From: Allobosea sp. BK604
GTDB lineage: Bacteria; Pseudomonadota; Alphaproteobacteria; Rhizobiales; Beijerinckiaceae
Length of the DNA stretch: 64,000 bases
NCBI RefSeq assembly: GCF_004341515.1
Contig: NZ_SLZF01000005.1
Span: forward strand, 248,001 to 312,000
Direction: 5' to 3'
Made by a program: the position numbers and the translations under genes. Below the pieces are notes generated by a model. The model did not search any database and was not told the DNA's origin. It saw only the letters and a list, made by a program, of their open reading frames with translations. Shown in pieces: positions 16,626 through 24,896 of this stretch. Each line of letters opens with the position of its first letter. The stretch's first letter is position 1.

Positions 16626-17312
16626 GTGGCCCGAGCCGAGATCGCAGCCCAGCCATTCCCACTCGCCGTTGATTTCGCGCGCACCGCGCTGGTCATCATC
16701 GACATGCAGCGCGATTTCCTGGAGCCCGGCGGCTTCGGGGCGGCGCTCGGCAACGACGTCTCGCTGCTGATGGGCGTGGTCGGACCTTGCCTGCGCATCC
16801 TGACCGCTGCGCGCGAGGCCGGGCTGCTCGTCGTCCATACGCGCGAGGGCCACCGGCCCGATCTCTCCGACGCTCCGCCGGCCAAGGTCGCGCGCGGGAC
16901 CCCGGACAAGCGCATCGGCGCACCTGGCCCGATGGGCCGTATCCTGATCCGCGGCGAGCCCGGTCACGACATCATCCCCGAGCTCGCGCCGCTGCCGGAC
17001 GAGCCGGTGATCGACAAACCCGGCAAGGGCGCCTTCTACCAGACCGATCTCGAGCTGATGCTGCGCAATAACGGCATCGAGACGCTGCTCGTCTGCGGCG
17101 TCACCACCGAGGTCTGCGTCCACACCACGATCCGCGAGGCGAATGACCGCGGCTATCGCTGCATCGCCCTGGCCGATGCCTGCGGCTCCTATTTCCCGGA
17201 ATTCCACGAGGTCGGGCTGCGCATGATCGCCGCCCAGGGTGGGATCTTCGGCTGGGTTTCGACCACCGGCGACGTGCTCGCGGCGCTCGCCGCCCATGAG
17301 CGCGCGGCCTAA
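16626..17312 (+). CDS. biuH: Biuret amidohydrolase-like cysteine hydrolase (isochorismatase superfamily)
   Basis: A 228-residue enzyme predicted to convert biuret to allophanate and ammonia. Catalytic residues are visible as Asp26 (IIDMQRDF), Lys131 (VIDKPGKGAF) and Cys164 (VTTEVCVHTT). Blocks beyond the generic superfamily, namely HTREGHRPDL, GRILIRGEPGHDIIPEL and REANDRGY, agree with what I recall of rhizobial BiuH. The start is a GTG with GGAG seven bases upstream. Encoding allophanate hydrolase next door supports the substrate. Relatives act on ureidoacrylate or N-carbamoyl compounds, so specificity is not proven. First gene of a sigma-54-driven operon with the permease, AtzG and AtzE genes. 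Confidence 0.82.
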   Translation: MARAEIAAQPFPLAVDFARTALVIIDMQRDFLEPGGFGAALGNDVSLLMGVVGPCLRILTAAREAGLLVVHTREGHRPDLSDAPPAKVARGTPDKRIGAPGPMGRILIRGEPGHDIIPELAPLPDEPVIDKPGKGAFYQTDLELMLRNNGIETLLVCGVTTEVCVHTTIREANDRGYRCIALADACGSYFPEFHEVGLRMIAAQGGIFGWVSTTGDVLAALAAHERAA

Positions 17313-17328
17313 CGTCAAGGAGGATGGC

Positions 17329-18930
17329 ATGGCGACAACGGCAGCGTCACCGAAGCTCTGGACCCCGGGCGACTGGAACGCCCTGTTCGGCTTCGGCACC
17401 AATATCCTGGTCAACCTGCTGGTCCTGACCGGGCTCCTGCAATTCGTGCTGAAGATGCCGTCCGACATCGTCTTCGGCCGCATCCTGCCTGCGCTCGGGC
17501 TGATGATGTTCCTCTCGACCGGCTATTATGCCTGGCTAGCCTATCGGCTGGCGAAAGAGACGGGGCGCGACGATGTCTGCGCCCTGCCCTCGGGCATCAG
17601 CGTGCCGCATATGTTCGTCGTCACCTTCGTCATCATGCTGCCGATCGCGAGCATGACCGGCGATCCGGTCAAGGGCTGGGAGGCCGGCCTCGTCTGGGTC
17701 TTCTTCCAGAGCTTCATCCTCATGGCCGGCGGCTTCATCGCGCCCTATATCCGCAAGATCACGCCGCGCGCCGCGCTGCTCGGAACCCTGGCCGGCGTCT
17801 CCATCGCCTTCATCTCGATGCGCCCGGCGCTGGAGATCTTCCTGACCCCGGCGATCGGGTTGACCTGCCTCGCCATCATTCTCGTCAGCTGGTTCGGCGG
17901 GGTCCGCTATCCGCGCGGCATCCCGGCCGGCCTCGTCGCCATCGCCTTCGGCATGGTCGTCGCCTGGGGCTCGGCACTGCTCGGCCTCGATGTCGGTGGC
18001 CTGAGCCTCGCCAAACTGGGAGCGGCCTTCTCGAATTTCGGCTTCTCGCTGCCGCTGCCGGCCATCGACCACGTCTTCTCCGGCTTCAGCTACCTCGGCA
18101 TCATCCTGGTCACGGCCATTCCCTTCGGCATCTACGACCTCGTCGAGGCGATGGACAATGTCGAGAGCGCCGAGGCGGCGGGCGACCATTACCCGACGAC
18201 GCGCGTTCTGACCGCCGACGGCGTCGTCTCGCTGATCGGCTGCCTGATGGGCAATCCCTTCATCAACGCCGTCTATATCGGCCATCCCGGCTGGAAGGCG
18301 ATGGGCGGTCGCATCGGCTATTCGGCCGCGACCGGACTGATCGTGATCGCGCTCTGCTGGTTCGGCATCGTCGCCCTGCTGCTGGCGCTGATCCCGATCG
18401 TCGCGATCTCGCCGATCCTGCTCTATATCGGCATGCTGATCGGCGCGCAGGCCTTCCAGACCACGCCGGCAAGCCATGCGCCCGCCATCGTGCTGGCGCT
18501 GACGCCGCATCTCGCCGCCTGGGCCAAGGTGCTGATCGACGGCGCGCTCGGCGCGGCCGGCACCAATGCGGCGGCGGTCGGCCTCGACAAGATGGCCAAT
18601 ATGGGCGTGCTCTATCACGGGCTCGAGTTGATGGGCGGCGGCGCCATCCTCTCCGGCCTCGTCCTCGGCGCCATCGCCGTCTTCGTCATCGAGAAGCAGT
18701 TCCTCAATGCCGCGGCCTTCGCTGCCGCCGGCGCGGTGCTCACCTATTTCGGCCTGATGCATGGCGAGGCGGTCGGCATCGGCAAGGGGCTCGGCGTGAC
18801 GCCCTCGATCAGCCTCGCCTACGCACTGGTCGCCGCCCTGCTCTATGGCTGCTCGCGCTCGCTGGTCGGCGCGGTCCAGCCCAAGACGATGACGACCGAG
18901 CCGCATGCCAAGCTGGAGCCGGCGGAATGA
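17329..18930 (+). CDS. NCS2-type permease (xanthine/uracil permease superfamily)
   Basis: A 533-residue membrane protein with about 12-14 helices. It begins KLWTPGDWNALFGFGTNILVNLLVLTGLLQFV and carries FGIYDLVEAMDNVESAEAAGDHYPTTRVLTADGVVSLIGCLMGNPF, the region equivalent to the NCS2 substrate-site helix. The ATG at 17329 follows AAGGAGG. It is longer than typical uracil permeases and resembles AzgA-like or ureide-cluster members. With its position between BiuH- and AtzG/AtzE-like genes, a small ureide or cyclic nitrogen compound is the likely cargo. Stop and AtzG start overlap (ATGA). Confidence 0.85.
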   Translation: MATTAASPKLWTPGDWNALFGFGTNILVNLLVLTGLLQFVLKMPSDIVFGRILPALGLMMFLSTGYYAWLAYRLAKETGRDDVCALPSGISVPHMFVVTFVIMLPIASMTGDPVKGWEAGLVWVFFQSFILMAGGFIAPYIRKITPRAALLGTLAGVSIAFISMRPALEIFLTPAIGLTCLAIILVSWFGGVRYPRGIPAGLVAIAFGMVVAWGSALLGLDVGGLSLAKLGAAFSNFGFSLPLPAIDHVFSGFSYLGIILVTAIPFGIYDLVEAMDNVESAEAAGDHYPTTRVLTADGVVSLIGCLMGNPFINAVYIGHPGWKAMGGRIGYSAATGLIVIALCWFGIVALLLALIPIVAISPILLYIGMLIGAQAFQTTPASHAPAIVLALTPHLAAWAKVLIDGALGAAGTNAAAVGLDKMANMGVLYHGLELMGGGAILSGLVLGAIAVFVIEKQFLNAAAFAAAGAVLTYFGLMHGEAVGIGKGLGVTPSISLAYALVAALLYGCSRSLVGAVQPKTMTTEPHAKLEPAE

Positions 18931-19157
18931 ACGAGATCAAGTCCGACGGCGCAAAGGCCTTCGACGCCGCGCGCCATCTCGACGCGATGGCGCCGACGCT
19001 CGGCCTGACGATCACGCCCGAGCAGCGTCCCGGCGTGCTGCAATTCCTCGCCACCGCCGAGCGAATGGCTGAGGTCGTCCAGGCGGCGCCGCTCGCCGAC
19101 GCCTCCTTCGAGCTCGCGCCCGCCTTCCGGCCCGGCCTGCCCGGAGCAGGCGCGTGA
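18927..19157 (+). CDS. atzG: AtzG-like small subunit (DUF4089)
   Basis: A 76-residue protein, FDAARHLDAMAPTLGLTITPEQRPGVLQFLATAERMAEVVQAAPL, the pattern of the AtzG/HpxX family. In Pseudomonas ADP, AtzG forms a stable complex with the AtzE amidase, resembling GatC with GatA. Overlaps of four bases with the genes on both sides (ATGA and GTGA) point to stoichiometric, coupled translation with the amidase. Confidence 0.85.
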   Translation: MNEIKSDGAKAFDAARHLDAMAPTLGLTITPEQRPGVLQFLATAERMAEVVQAAPLADASFELAPAFRPGLPGAGA

Positions 19158-20560
19158 GCTTCGACGCCTTCGCGCCCGCCCATCGCACGGCGGCGATGAT
19201 CAGCCAGGGCGAGATCAGCGCCGAGGCGGTGGTCTCAAGCTATCTCGCCCGGATCGCCCGGGTGAACCCGCTGGTCAACGCCTATACCGACGTCACGGCC
19301 GAACGGGCGCTCGCACAGGCGCGCGACGTCGACGTCGCGCGCGCGAAGGGGGACGCGCTCGGCCCGCTCGCCGGCGTGCCCTTCGCCGCCAAGAACCTGT
19401 TCGACATTGCCGGCCTGCCGACGCGCGCCGGTTCGAAGATCAATCGCGAACGGGTACCAGCGCCGCGCGACGCGGTGCTGATCGAGCGGCTGAGCGCCGC
19501 CGGTGCGATCCTGCTCGGCGGGCTCAACATGGGCGAATACGCCTATGACTTCACCGGCGAGAATGCCCATGACGGCGCCTGCCGCAACCCGCATGACCTC
19601 GACCGGATGGCCGGGGGCTCGTCCTCAGGCTCGGGCGCCGCGACGGCGGCAGGGCTCGCGCCGCTCTCGCTCGGCTCCGACACCAATGGCTCGATCCGGG
19701 TGCCGAGCTCGCTCTGCGGCATCTTCGGGCTGAAACCGACCTATGGACGGCTTCCGCGCACGCGCAGCTTCCCGTTCTGCGACTCGCTCGACCATCTCGG
19801 CCCCTTCGCTCGCGACGTCACCGATCTCACATTGGCCTATGATGCGATGCAGGGACCGGACGCGCATGATCCAGCCTGCGCGCAACGCCCGCCCGAGCCG
19901 GTGCTGCCGAGCCTGCATGAGGGGATCGCCGGCCTGCGCATCGCCGTGGCCACCGGCCATTTCGCCACCGACGGAATGCCGGAGGCCGCCGGGGCGGTGA
20001 AGCGCGTCGCCGAAGCGCTCGGCGCAACCCGGACAATCGAGATCGAGGGGGCCGCGATCGGCCGCGCAGCCGCCTTCCTGATCACCAATGCCGAGAGCGC
20101 GAATTTCCATCTCGACCGGTTGCGCATGCGCGCCGGTGATTTCGACCCCGACACGCGCGACCGCTTCCTGGCCGGCGCCATGCTGCCCGCCGCCTGGTAC
20201 ATCCAGGCGCAACGAGCCCGGCGCTGGTACCATGACCGGCTCGTGCAGCTCTTCGACGGCGTCGATCTGATCATCGCGCCGGCGACCCCCTGCCCCGCCC
20301 CCGAAATCGGTCAGCAGACGCTGGTGCTGCGCGGCGAGACGCTGCCGCTCCGGCCCAATCTCGGCCTCTTCACCCAGCCGATCTCATGCGCCGGCCTGCC
20401 GGTCGTGGCGGCGCCGGTCGCCGGCGGCACGCTGCCGATCGGCGTCCAGATCATTGCTGCGCCCTGGCGGGAAGATCTCTGCCTGCGCGCCGCCTACACG
20501 CTGCAGCGCGCGCAGGTCTGCACGGCGGAGCCGCCGGAACGCCTGGCCGCTCACATGTGA
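19154..20560 (+). CDS. atzE: AtzE-family amidohydrolase (1-carboxybiuret hydrolase-like)
   Basis: A 468-residue amidase-signature enzyme. The Ser-cisSer-Lys triad is visible as Lys80 (VPFAAKNLFD), the GGSSSGS loop (154-160) and Ser180 (SDTNGSIRVP). Characterised AtzE with AtzG removes ammonia from 1-carboxybiuret, giving a product that decarboxylates to allophanate. It is the single-domain type and lacks the AtzF C-terminal domain. The start is a GTG overlapping the AtzG stop. The oxalurate-pathway amidase HpxY is a close relative, so the exact substrate is uncertain, but BiuH and AtzF neighbours favour the carboxybiuret role. Confidence 0.85.
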   Translation: MSFDAFAPAHRTAAMISQGEISAEAVVSSYLARIARVNPLVNAYTDVTAERALAQARDVDVARAKGDALGPLAGVPFAAKNLFDIAGLPTRAGSKINRERVPAPRDAVLIERLSAAGAILLGGLNMGEYAYDFTGENAHDGACRNPHDLDRMAGGSSSGSGAATAAGLAPLSLGSDTNGSIRVPSSLCGIFGLKPTYGRLPRTRSFPFCDSLDHLGPFARDVTDLTLAYDAMQGPDAHDPACAQRPPEPVLPSLHEGIAGLRIAVATGHFATDGMPEAAGAVKRVAEALGATRTIEIEGAAIGRAAAFLITNAESANFHLDRLRMRAGDFDPDTRDRFLAGAMLPAAWYIQAQRARRWYHDRLVQLFDGVDLIIAPATPCPAPEIGQQTLVLRGETLPLRPNLGLFTQPISCAGLPVVAAPVAGGTLPIGVQIIAAPWREDLCLRAAYTLQRAQVCTAEPPERLAAHM

Positions 20561-20580
20561 CGAGCGGCAGGCGCACGTCT

Positions 20581-21447
20581 TCAGCCCAGCGCAGCGGCTT
20601 CCGCCGGCGTGAGCGAGACCTTGAGCGCGCCGACATTCTCCTCGAGATGCGCGATCGAGCGCGTGCCGGGTATCGGCACGATGACCGGGCTCAGCGCCAG
20701 CAGCCAGGCCAGCGCCATCTGTGAGGCGCTGCAGCCGCGCTTCGCGGCCTCCGCCGCGAGAACGCCCTTGGGATCGGCGAGCGGCGCCCCGATCACCGCC
20801 GGGTTGCCGTCGAGCGGACCATAGGGGAAGAAGGTGATGTCCTCGCTCTCGCAATAGCGGACGATCTCAAGATCCGCGCGATGGGCGAAGCTGAAGCGGT
20901 TCTGCACCGAGGCGATCGGCGCGACGCTGCGGGCGCGCTTCAGCTCGTCGAGCGTCACGTTGGAGACGCCGATATGACGGACCTTGCCCTCCTTCACCAG
21001 TTCGGCGAGCGCGGCGACGCTCTCCTCAATCGGCGTGTCCTCGTCGATCCAGTGCAGTTGAAGGAGATCGAGCCGCTCCACCCTCAGATGCTTGAGGCTC
21101 GCCTCGCAGCCGGTGCGGATCCCTTTGCGCCGGCCATCCCGGTAGGCGAATCCTGGGCCCATCTTCGCCAGCCCGCATTTGGTGGCGATGACGAGCCCCT
21201 CGGGATAGGGGTGCAGCGACTGGGCGACCAGGACCTCGTTGAGCCCGGCCCCGTAGGCATGGGCGGTATCGATCAGGTTCACGCCGATCTCGAGCGCGCG
21301 CCGCAGCACCTTTGCGGCTCCCTCGGGGTCCGGATAAGGCCCCCAATTGCCCGGCTGGCCGGAGAGCCGCATCGCTCCATAGCCGAGGCGCGACACCGGA
21401 AGGTCGCCGCCGATTTTGCGGATCGTCTCGAAGCTCGGCTCGGCCAT
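20581..21447 (-). CDS. Aldo/keto reductase
   Basis: A 288-residue NAD(P)H-dependent carbonyl reductase with the (beta/alpha)8 pattern. DTAHAYGAGLNEVL carries the catalytic Asp and Tyr, ATKCG the Lys and LQLHWID the His. HIGVSNVTLDELKRA and PIPGTRSIAHLEENVGAL complete the family signature and the cofactor phosphate site. It is convergent with the AtzE gene, 20 bp apart, and appears monocistronic. No sign of a link to the ureide cluster. Confidence 0.92.
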   Translation of the reverse strand: MAEPSFETIRKIGGDLPVSRLGYGAMRLSGQPGNWGPYPDPEGAAKVLRRALEIGVNLIDTAHAYGAGLNEVLVAQSLHPYPEGLVIATKCGLAKMGPGFAYRDGRRKGIRTGCEASLKHLRVERLDLLQLHWIDEDTPIEESVAALAELVKEGKVRHIGVSNVTLDELKRARSVAPIASVQNRFSFAHRADLEIVRYCESEDITFFPYGPLDGNPAVIGAPLADPKGVLAAEAAKRGCSASQMALAWLLALSPVIVPIPGTRSIAHLEENVGALKVSLTPAEAAALG

Positions 21448-21679
21448 GTCGTCTCTCCTGTCCCGGCTGTATCGCCCGCTCGTGCTGGGGCGGCCCCTCC
21501 CGCTTTAGAGCAAGCTGGTTTTTGGCGGAATCGGGATTCGCAAATCAGGTGGCAATCGTGTGGCCGGCGATGGCCTCCTTCGGGATGCCTGCCGATATCG
21601 GCTACGGTCGTGTCCTGTCCGGGGACTCGTCCATGATCCGGCGAAGTCCCCCGCAAGGCCCGAGACGGATGGAAATTCC

Positions 21680-22354
21680 ATGGCACCTGGCATGAGCACG
21701 CCTCCCCGCCGCGGCACGACCGGCCTGCGCCAGTTCCTGGATCCCGAGCAGCAGCGCGATTGGATCGAGGGCAAGGCCGGCTTGCGCGACGCCGACGAGC
21801 GCTCGGAATCGCTTGAACTGCGCTTCAAATACCTCGCGCGCTTTCAAAAGCTGCTTCGTCGCCCGCAGGCCCAGGACGTCCTGGAGATTCTCGGGCTCTA
21901 CGGCCAGAGCTGCATCCCCATCCCGCGAAAGAGCGAGCGCCATTACTGGTCGGTGTCCTGCCTGCCGTCGACGTCGGACAAGCCGCTCACCCGCGTCAAT
22001 GCGAGCTGGATGGAGCTTTTCACGCTCTACGCGGATGGCGACGGCATCCGTGCGCGTGTCCTGGTGCATCTTTCGGATTTCACCCGGGATCACTCACCCC
22101 TGCAGGACCAGTTGGACACCTCTTGCCTTGAGCAGAGCGTGACGGCGCCGGAAGACCTCAGCTATTTCTTCCCGCCCGGCGCGGACATGTTCGGCATCAA
22201 CGTGCGGGGCTCCGCCTCCATCCGTACTCTCCTTGCGGATCGCCGCGTCCTTTCTGCCATCCGGACCTTCAATCTGACGCATATGAACCGGGGCCGGAAC
22301 GCCTATCAGGCGAGCCATTGCTACAGCCTGGCGGATTGCATGCTGACGGATTGA
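21680..22354 (+). CDS. Hypothetical protein, unrecognised family
   Basis: A 224-residue, soluble-looking protein without signal peptide or membrane segment. It has a charged N-terminal part (LRQFLDPEQQRDWIEGKAGLRDADERSESLELRFKYLARFQKLLRR) and a mixed C-terminal part (GIRARVLVHLSDF, LSYFFPPGADMFGINVRGSASIRTLLADRRVLSAIRTFNLTHMNRGRNAYQA). The ATG at 21680 has a GGAA-like site; another ATG lies 12 bases downstream. It stands alone with more than 200 bp of spacer on each side. Codon-position GC bias is that of a real gene. I recognise no family. Confidence 0.6.
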   Translation: MAPGMSTPPRRGTTGLRQFLDPEQQRDWIEGKAGLRDADERSESLELRFKYLARFQKLLRRPQAQDVLEILGLYGQSCIPIPRKSERHYWSVSCLPSTSDKPLTRVNASWMELFTLYADGDGIRARVLVHLSDFTRDHSPLQDQLDTSCLEQSVTAPEDLSYFFPPGADMFGINVRGSASIRTLLADRRVLSAIRTFNLTHMNRGRNAYQASHCYSLADCMLTD

Positions 22355-22579
22355 GCTGCCCCTGGAGGGCCGTCCGCATCGCGAGGCGATCGGATGCTTC
22401 GACGTCGCCGTCGCGATCGGGAACGAAGGACTGGCTGGGTGCAGGCCGAGCCGTCGCACCTATCGGGCGCCTGGTCACCTCCTCGCGAATAAGGGCAGGA
22501 TTGCAGCGTTCAACTGTGCTAGAAGATCGGCGTTGCGCGAGCCACACCTTGGGGTGCGGCACTCCTGGCGGAGGCGAGC

Positions 22580-23602
22580 ATGTCCGGGCTGGATCCCTCA
22601 CATATCCTGCAGATCGGGATGGGGTTCTTTGCGTCGAAGACATTGCTTTCGGCCGTCGAGCTGGAGCTCTTCACCAAGCTCGCCAGGCAGCCGATGACCG
22701 GCAAGGAGATCGCCGCGGCGCTGCAGCTCCATCCACGCGCCATTCCGGACCTCCCCGACGCGTTGGTGGCTCTCAAGCTTCTCCAACGTGAAGGAGACGG
22801 GCCCGATGCGCACTACTCGAATACGCCCGAGAGCGCCCTTTTCCTGAACCGGGACAGCCCCGGTTACATCGGCGGCATCCTCGAGATGGCAAATGCTCGC
22901 CTGTACCGGTTCTGGGCTGATCTCACCGAGGCTCTCAGGACCGGGATGCCGCAGAACGAAACCAAGCACTCCGGCGAGCCGATGTTCGCGAAGCTCTACG
23001 CCGACCCGGCACGCCTTGAGCAGTTCATGAACGCCATGTCGGGCATCTCGGCCGGGAACTTCAAGGAGTTCGCCCGGACATTCGATTTCTCGACCTTCAG
23101 GACCCTTTGCGATGTGGGTGGCGCGACCGGGCAGCTTTCCTGCATGGTCGCCGCAGCGCATCCGCATATGCGTTGCACCAGCTTCGACCTCCTCGAAGTG
23201 GTGCCGATAGCCACACGCAAGATTCAGCAGGCTGGCCTGACCGACAGGGTCACGGCTGTCGGTGGCGACTTCTTCGCCGATGCATTGCCCAAGGCGGACG
23301 TCATCACCATGGGGATGATCCTGCACGACTGGAACCTCGAGAAGAAGAAGTTGCTCATCCGTAAGGCGTATGACGCCCTGCCCCCGGGCGGGGCCTTCGT
23401 GGTGATCGAGGCCCTCATCGACGATGCAAGGCGCGAGAATGCCTTCGGCCTTATGATGTCTCTGAACATGCTGATCGAATTCGGCGACGCCTTCGATTAC
23501 TCGGGATCGGACTTCATGGGCTGGTGCCGCGAGGTCGGCTTCCGGGACTTCACGGTCATCCCGCTGACGGGCCCGTCGAGCGCCGCCGTCGCCTACAAGT
23601 AG
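22580..23602 (+). CDS. SAM-dependent O-methyltransferase (plant-COMT/acetylserotonin type)
   Basis: A 340-residue enzyme with an N-terminal dimerisation winged helix (MGFFASKTLLSAVELELFTKLARQPMTGKEIAAALQLHPRAIPDLPDALVAL) and a C-terminal methyltransferase domain. The SAM site is LCDVGGATGQLSCMVA at about residue 175, and MGMILHDWNLEKKKLLIRKAYDALPPGGAFVVIEAL carries the catalytic His (HDW) seen in O-methyltransferases of this family. The acceptor is unknown. It is monocistronic; a GGCGGAGGCG ribosome site precedes the ATG. Confidence 0.88.
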   Translation: MSGLDPSHILQIGMGFFASKTLLSAVELELFTKLARQPMTGKEIAAALQLHPRAIPDLPDALVALKLLQREGDGPDAHYSNTPESALFLNRDSPGYIGGILEMANARLYRFWADLTEALRTGMPQNETKHSGEPMFAKLYADPARLEQFMNAMSGISAGNFKEFARTFDFSTFRTLCDVGGATGQLSCMVAAAHPHMRCTSFDLLEVVPIATRKIQQAGLTDRVTAVGGDFFADALPKADVITMGMILHDWNLEKKKLLIRKAYDALPPGGAFVVIEALIDDARRENAFGLMMSLNMLIEFGDAFDYSGSDFMGWCREVGFRDFTVIPLTGPSSAAVAYK

Positions 23603-23660
23603 CCTGATTGCTCTTTGCGTCCTTGGCCCGATGCTTGCGCCTGGCGCTTGATAGCGGCCG

Positions 23661-23690
23661 CGTCGACACCGGTTCGCTCAAAAATGCTCG
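23661..23690. repeat. Fragment of repeat A
   Basis: GTCGACACCGGTTCGCTCAAAAATGCTCG is the tail of repeat A without its first two thirds, just upstream of a full copy. It suggests one truncated older insertion. Confidence 0.5.
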
Positions 23691-23707
23691 CGTGCCGAGC
23701 AGCGCCG

Positions 23708-23813
23708 CTAGAGCAATTCCGCGTTTCTTCGAATCGCGAAAATGCTCTATCTATTTGTTCTGACGCATTTTCTTCACGCGAACCGGTATCCGCTTCGCTC
23801 GAAAACGCTCTAG
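23708..23813. repeat. Intergenic repeat A, copy 3 (complete)
   Basis: Full-length copy, 106 bp, bounded by CTAGAGC and GCTCTAG. Two arms can pair: the outer GAGC...AATGCTC and inner GAATCGCGAAAATGCTC/GCATTTTCTTCACGCGAACC segments. It lies between the convergent methyltransferase and LysR genes. Confidence 0.88.
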
Positions 23814-23848
23814 ATCGCCGCGTGTCTTTTCGGACGCGAAGTTGCGAT

Positions 23849-24805
23849 CTATCCGTTTGATCTGGCATCGGATTTACCCGAAAAGTGGGTTCCACTTTTC
23901 TGTCCGATGCTCCAAGGCTGCGGCGCTCTTGCCGAGGCCACCAGCCAGTTCCAGACCACGCTGCATGGCTCGGGCTGCCGGGCTTTCCGGGGGCGGACGA
24001 CGTAGAAGCCGAGCTCTCCGAGAAGCGATCCCTCGATTGCTTTGACAAGTCGACCGCTCGCGAGGTCTGGGTCGACGAGGAAACGGCTGGCCAATCCCAC
24101 GCCCTGCCCCGAGATGGCAGCCTCGATCGACAATGCTGTCTGGTTGAAGCTGATCCGTTTCAGGTCACGAACCGAGCTCTTCGATCCCGCCATTTCAAGG
24201 AATTGCTGCCAGAGACCGTGCCCATCCTCGAGCAAGGTCAGCCGCTCGAGTTCGGGCAGCGTCAGGAAACTCCGTTCCGGTGGGAGCAATCGCGGGCTGC
24301 AGACGGGAACGAGGTCCTGTTGAAACAGCAGCTCGGCGACGAGCCCTGGTCCGAAGGGCGCTCGACCTTGCCTTACGGCGACGTCGACGCCATCGGACTG
24401 GAAATTGGCCAGGGCGTCCGAGGCTACGATGCGCAACTCGATGTCGGGATGAGCCTGGCTGAACTCCGGCAGCCGCGGGATGAGCCATTTCGCTGCGAAT
24501 GTCGGCGTCACGCTGATGGTCAGCCGCTCCGGCTCCGGCCGGATCGATGCGGTCGCGTCCGTGATGAGCGCGAAGGCGCGCGCCAACTGGCCGGAATATC
24601 GGCGCCCCTGATCCGTCAGCGCCAACGTTCTGGGCAACCGGTCGAAGAGCTTGATCTTGAGATCGGCCTCAAGCCCACGCACCTGCTGCGCGACGGCGCC
24701 CTGGGTCACGCCGAGCTCCTGGGCCGCAAGACGGAAGTTGCAATGCCTCGCCGCTGCTTCGAAGGCGCGGAGGGCGTTGAGCGGTGGTAAGCGCGCGGTG
24801 GCCAT
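23849..24805 (-). CDS. LysR-family regulator, GcvA-like
   Basis: A 318-residue regulator: [49 protein letters not shown] is the N-terminal HTH, followed by the substrate-binding domain (LTISVTPTFAAKWLIPRLPEFSQAHPDIELRI). It is divergent from the SDR gene, 91 bp apart, so it probably controls that gene and itself. The last 20 or so residues (after SARAPQPWS) are not family sequence: they are encoded by the hairpin at 23865-23910 and run on to a stop just beyond it. Confidence 0.9.
   Translation of the reverse strand: MATARLPPLNALRAFEAAARHCNFRLAAQELGVTQGAVAQQVRGLEADLKIKLFDRLPRTLALTDQGRRYSGQLARAFALITDATASIRPEPERLTISVTPTFAAKWLIPRLPEFSQAHPDIELRIVASDALANFQSDGVDVAVRQGRAPFGPGLVAELLFQQDLVPVCSPRLLPPERSFLTLPELERLTLLEDGHGLWQQFLEMAGSKSSVRDLKRISFNQTALSIEAAISGQGVGLASRFLVDPDLASGRLVKAIEGSLLGELGFYVVRPRKARQPEPCSVVWNWLVASARAPQPWSIGQKSGTHFSGKSDARSNG
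23865..23910. repeat. Nested palindrome (repeat C) inside the 3' end of the LysR gene
   Basis: Outer arms GCATCGGA and TCCGATGC enclose a perfect inner hairpin, AAAAGTGG-GTT-CCACTTTT (23881-23899). This GATGC...CCGAAAAGTGG element is a known type of rhizobial intergenic palindrome. Here it is translated as the extra C-terminal tail of the regulator. Confidence 0.75.
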
Positions 24806-24827
24806 GCAGTAGTTTTTCTACATCAAC

Positions 24828-24839
24828 TTTTCCGGAAAA
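24828..24839. promoter_or_regulatory. Perfect palindrome TTTTCCGGAAAA between LysR and SDR genes
   Basis: A 12-bp palindrome in the middle of the 91-bp divergent promoter region, with two CATAGTC(C/G) direct repeats next to it. Position and symmetry fit a LysR recognition site. Confidence 0.4.
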
Positions 24840-24896
24840 CTCCATAGTCGTCTGGCCGGAGCGCTCTCATAGTCCGGTGGAACGGAGATCGAGATC

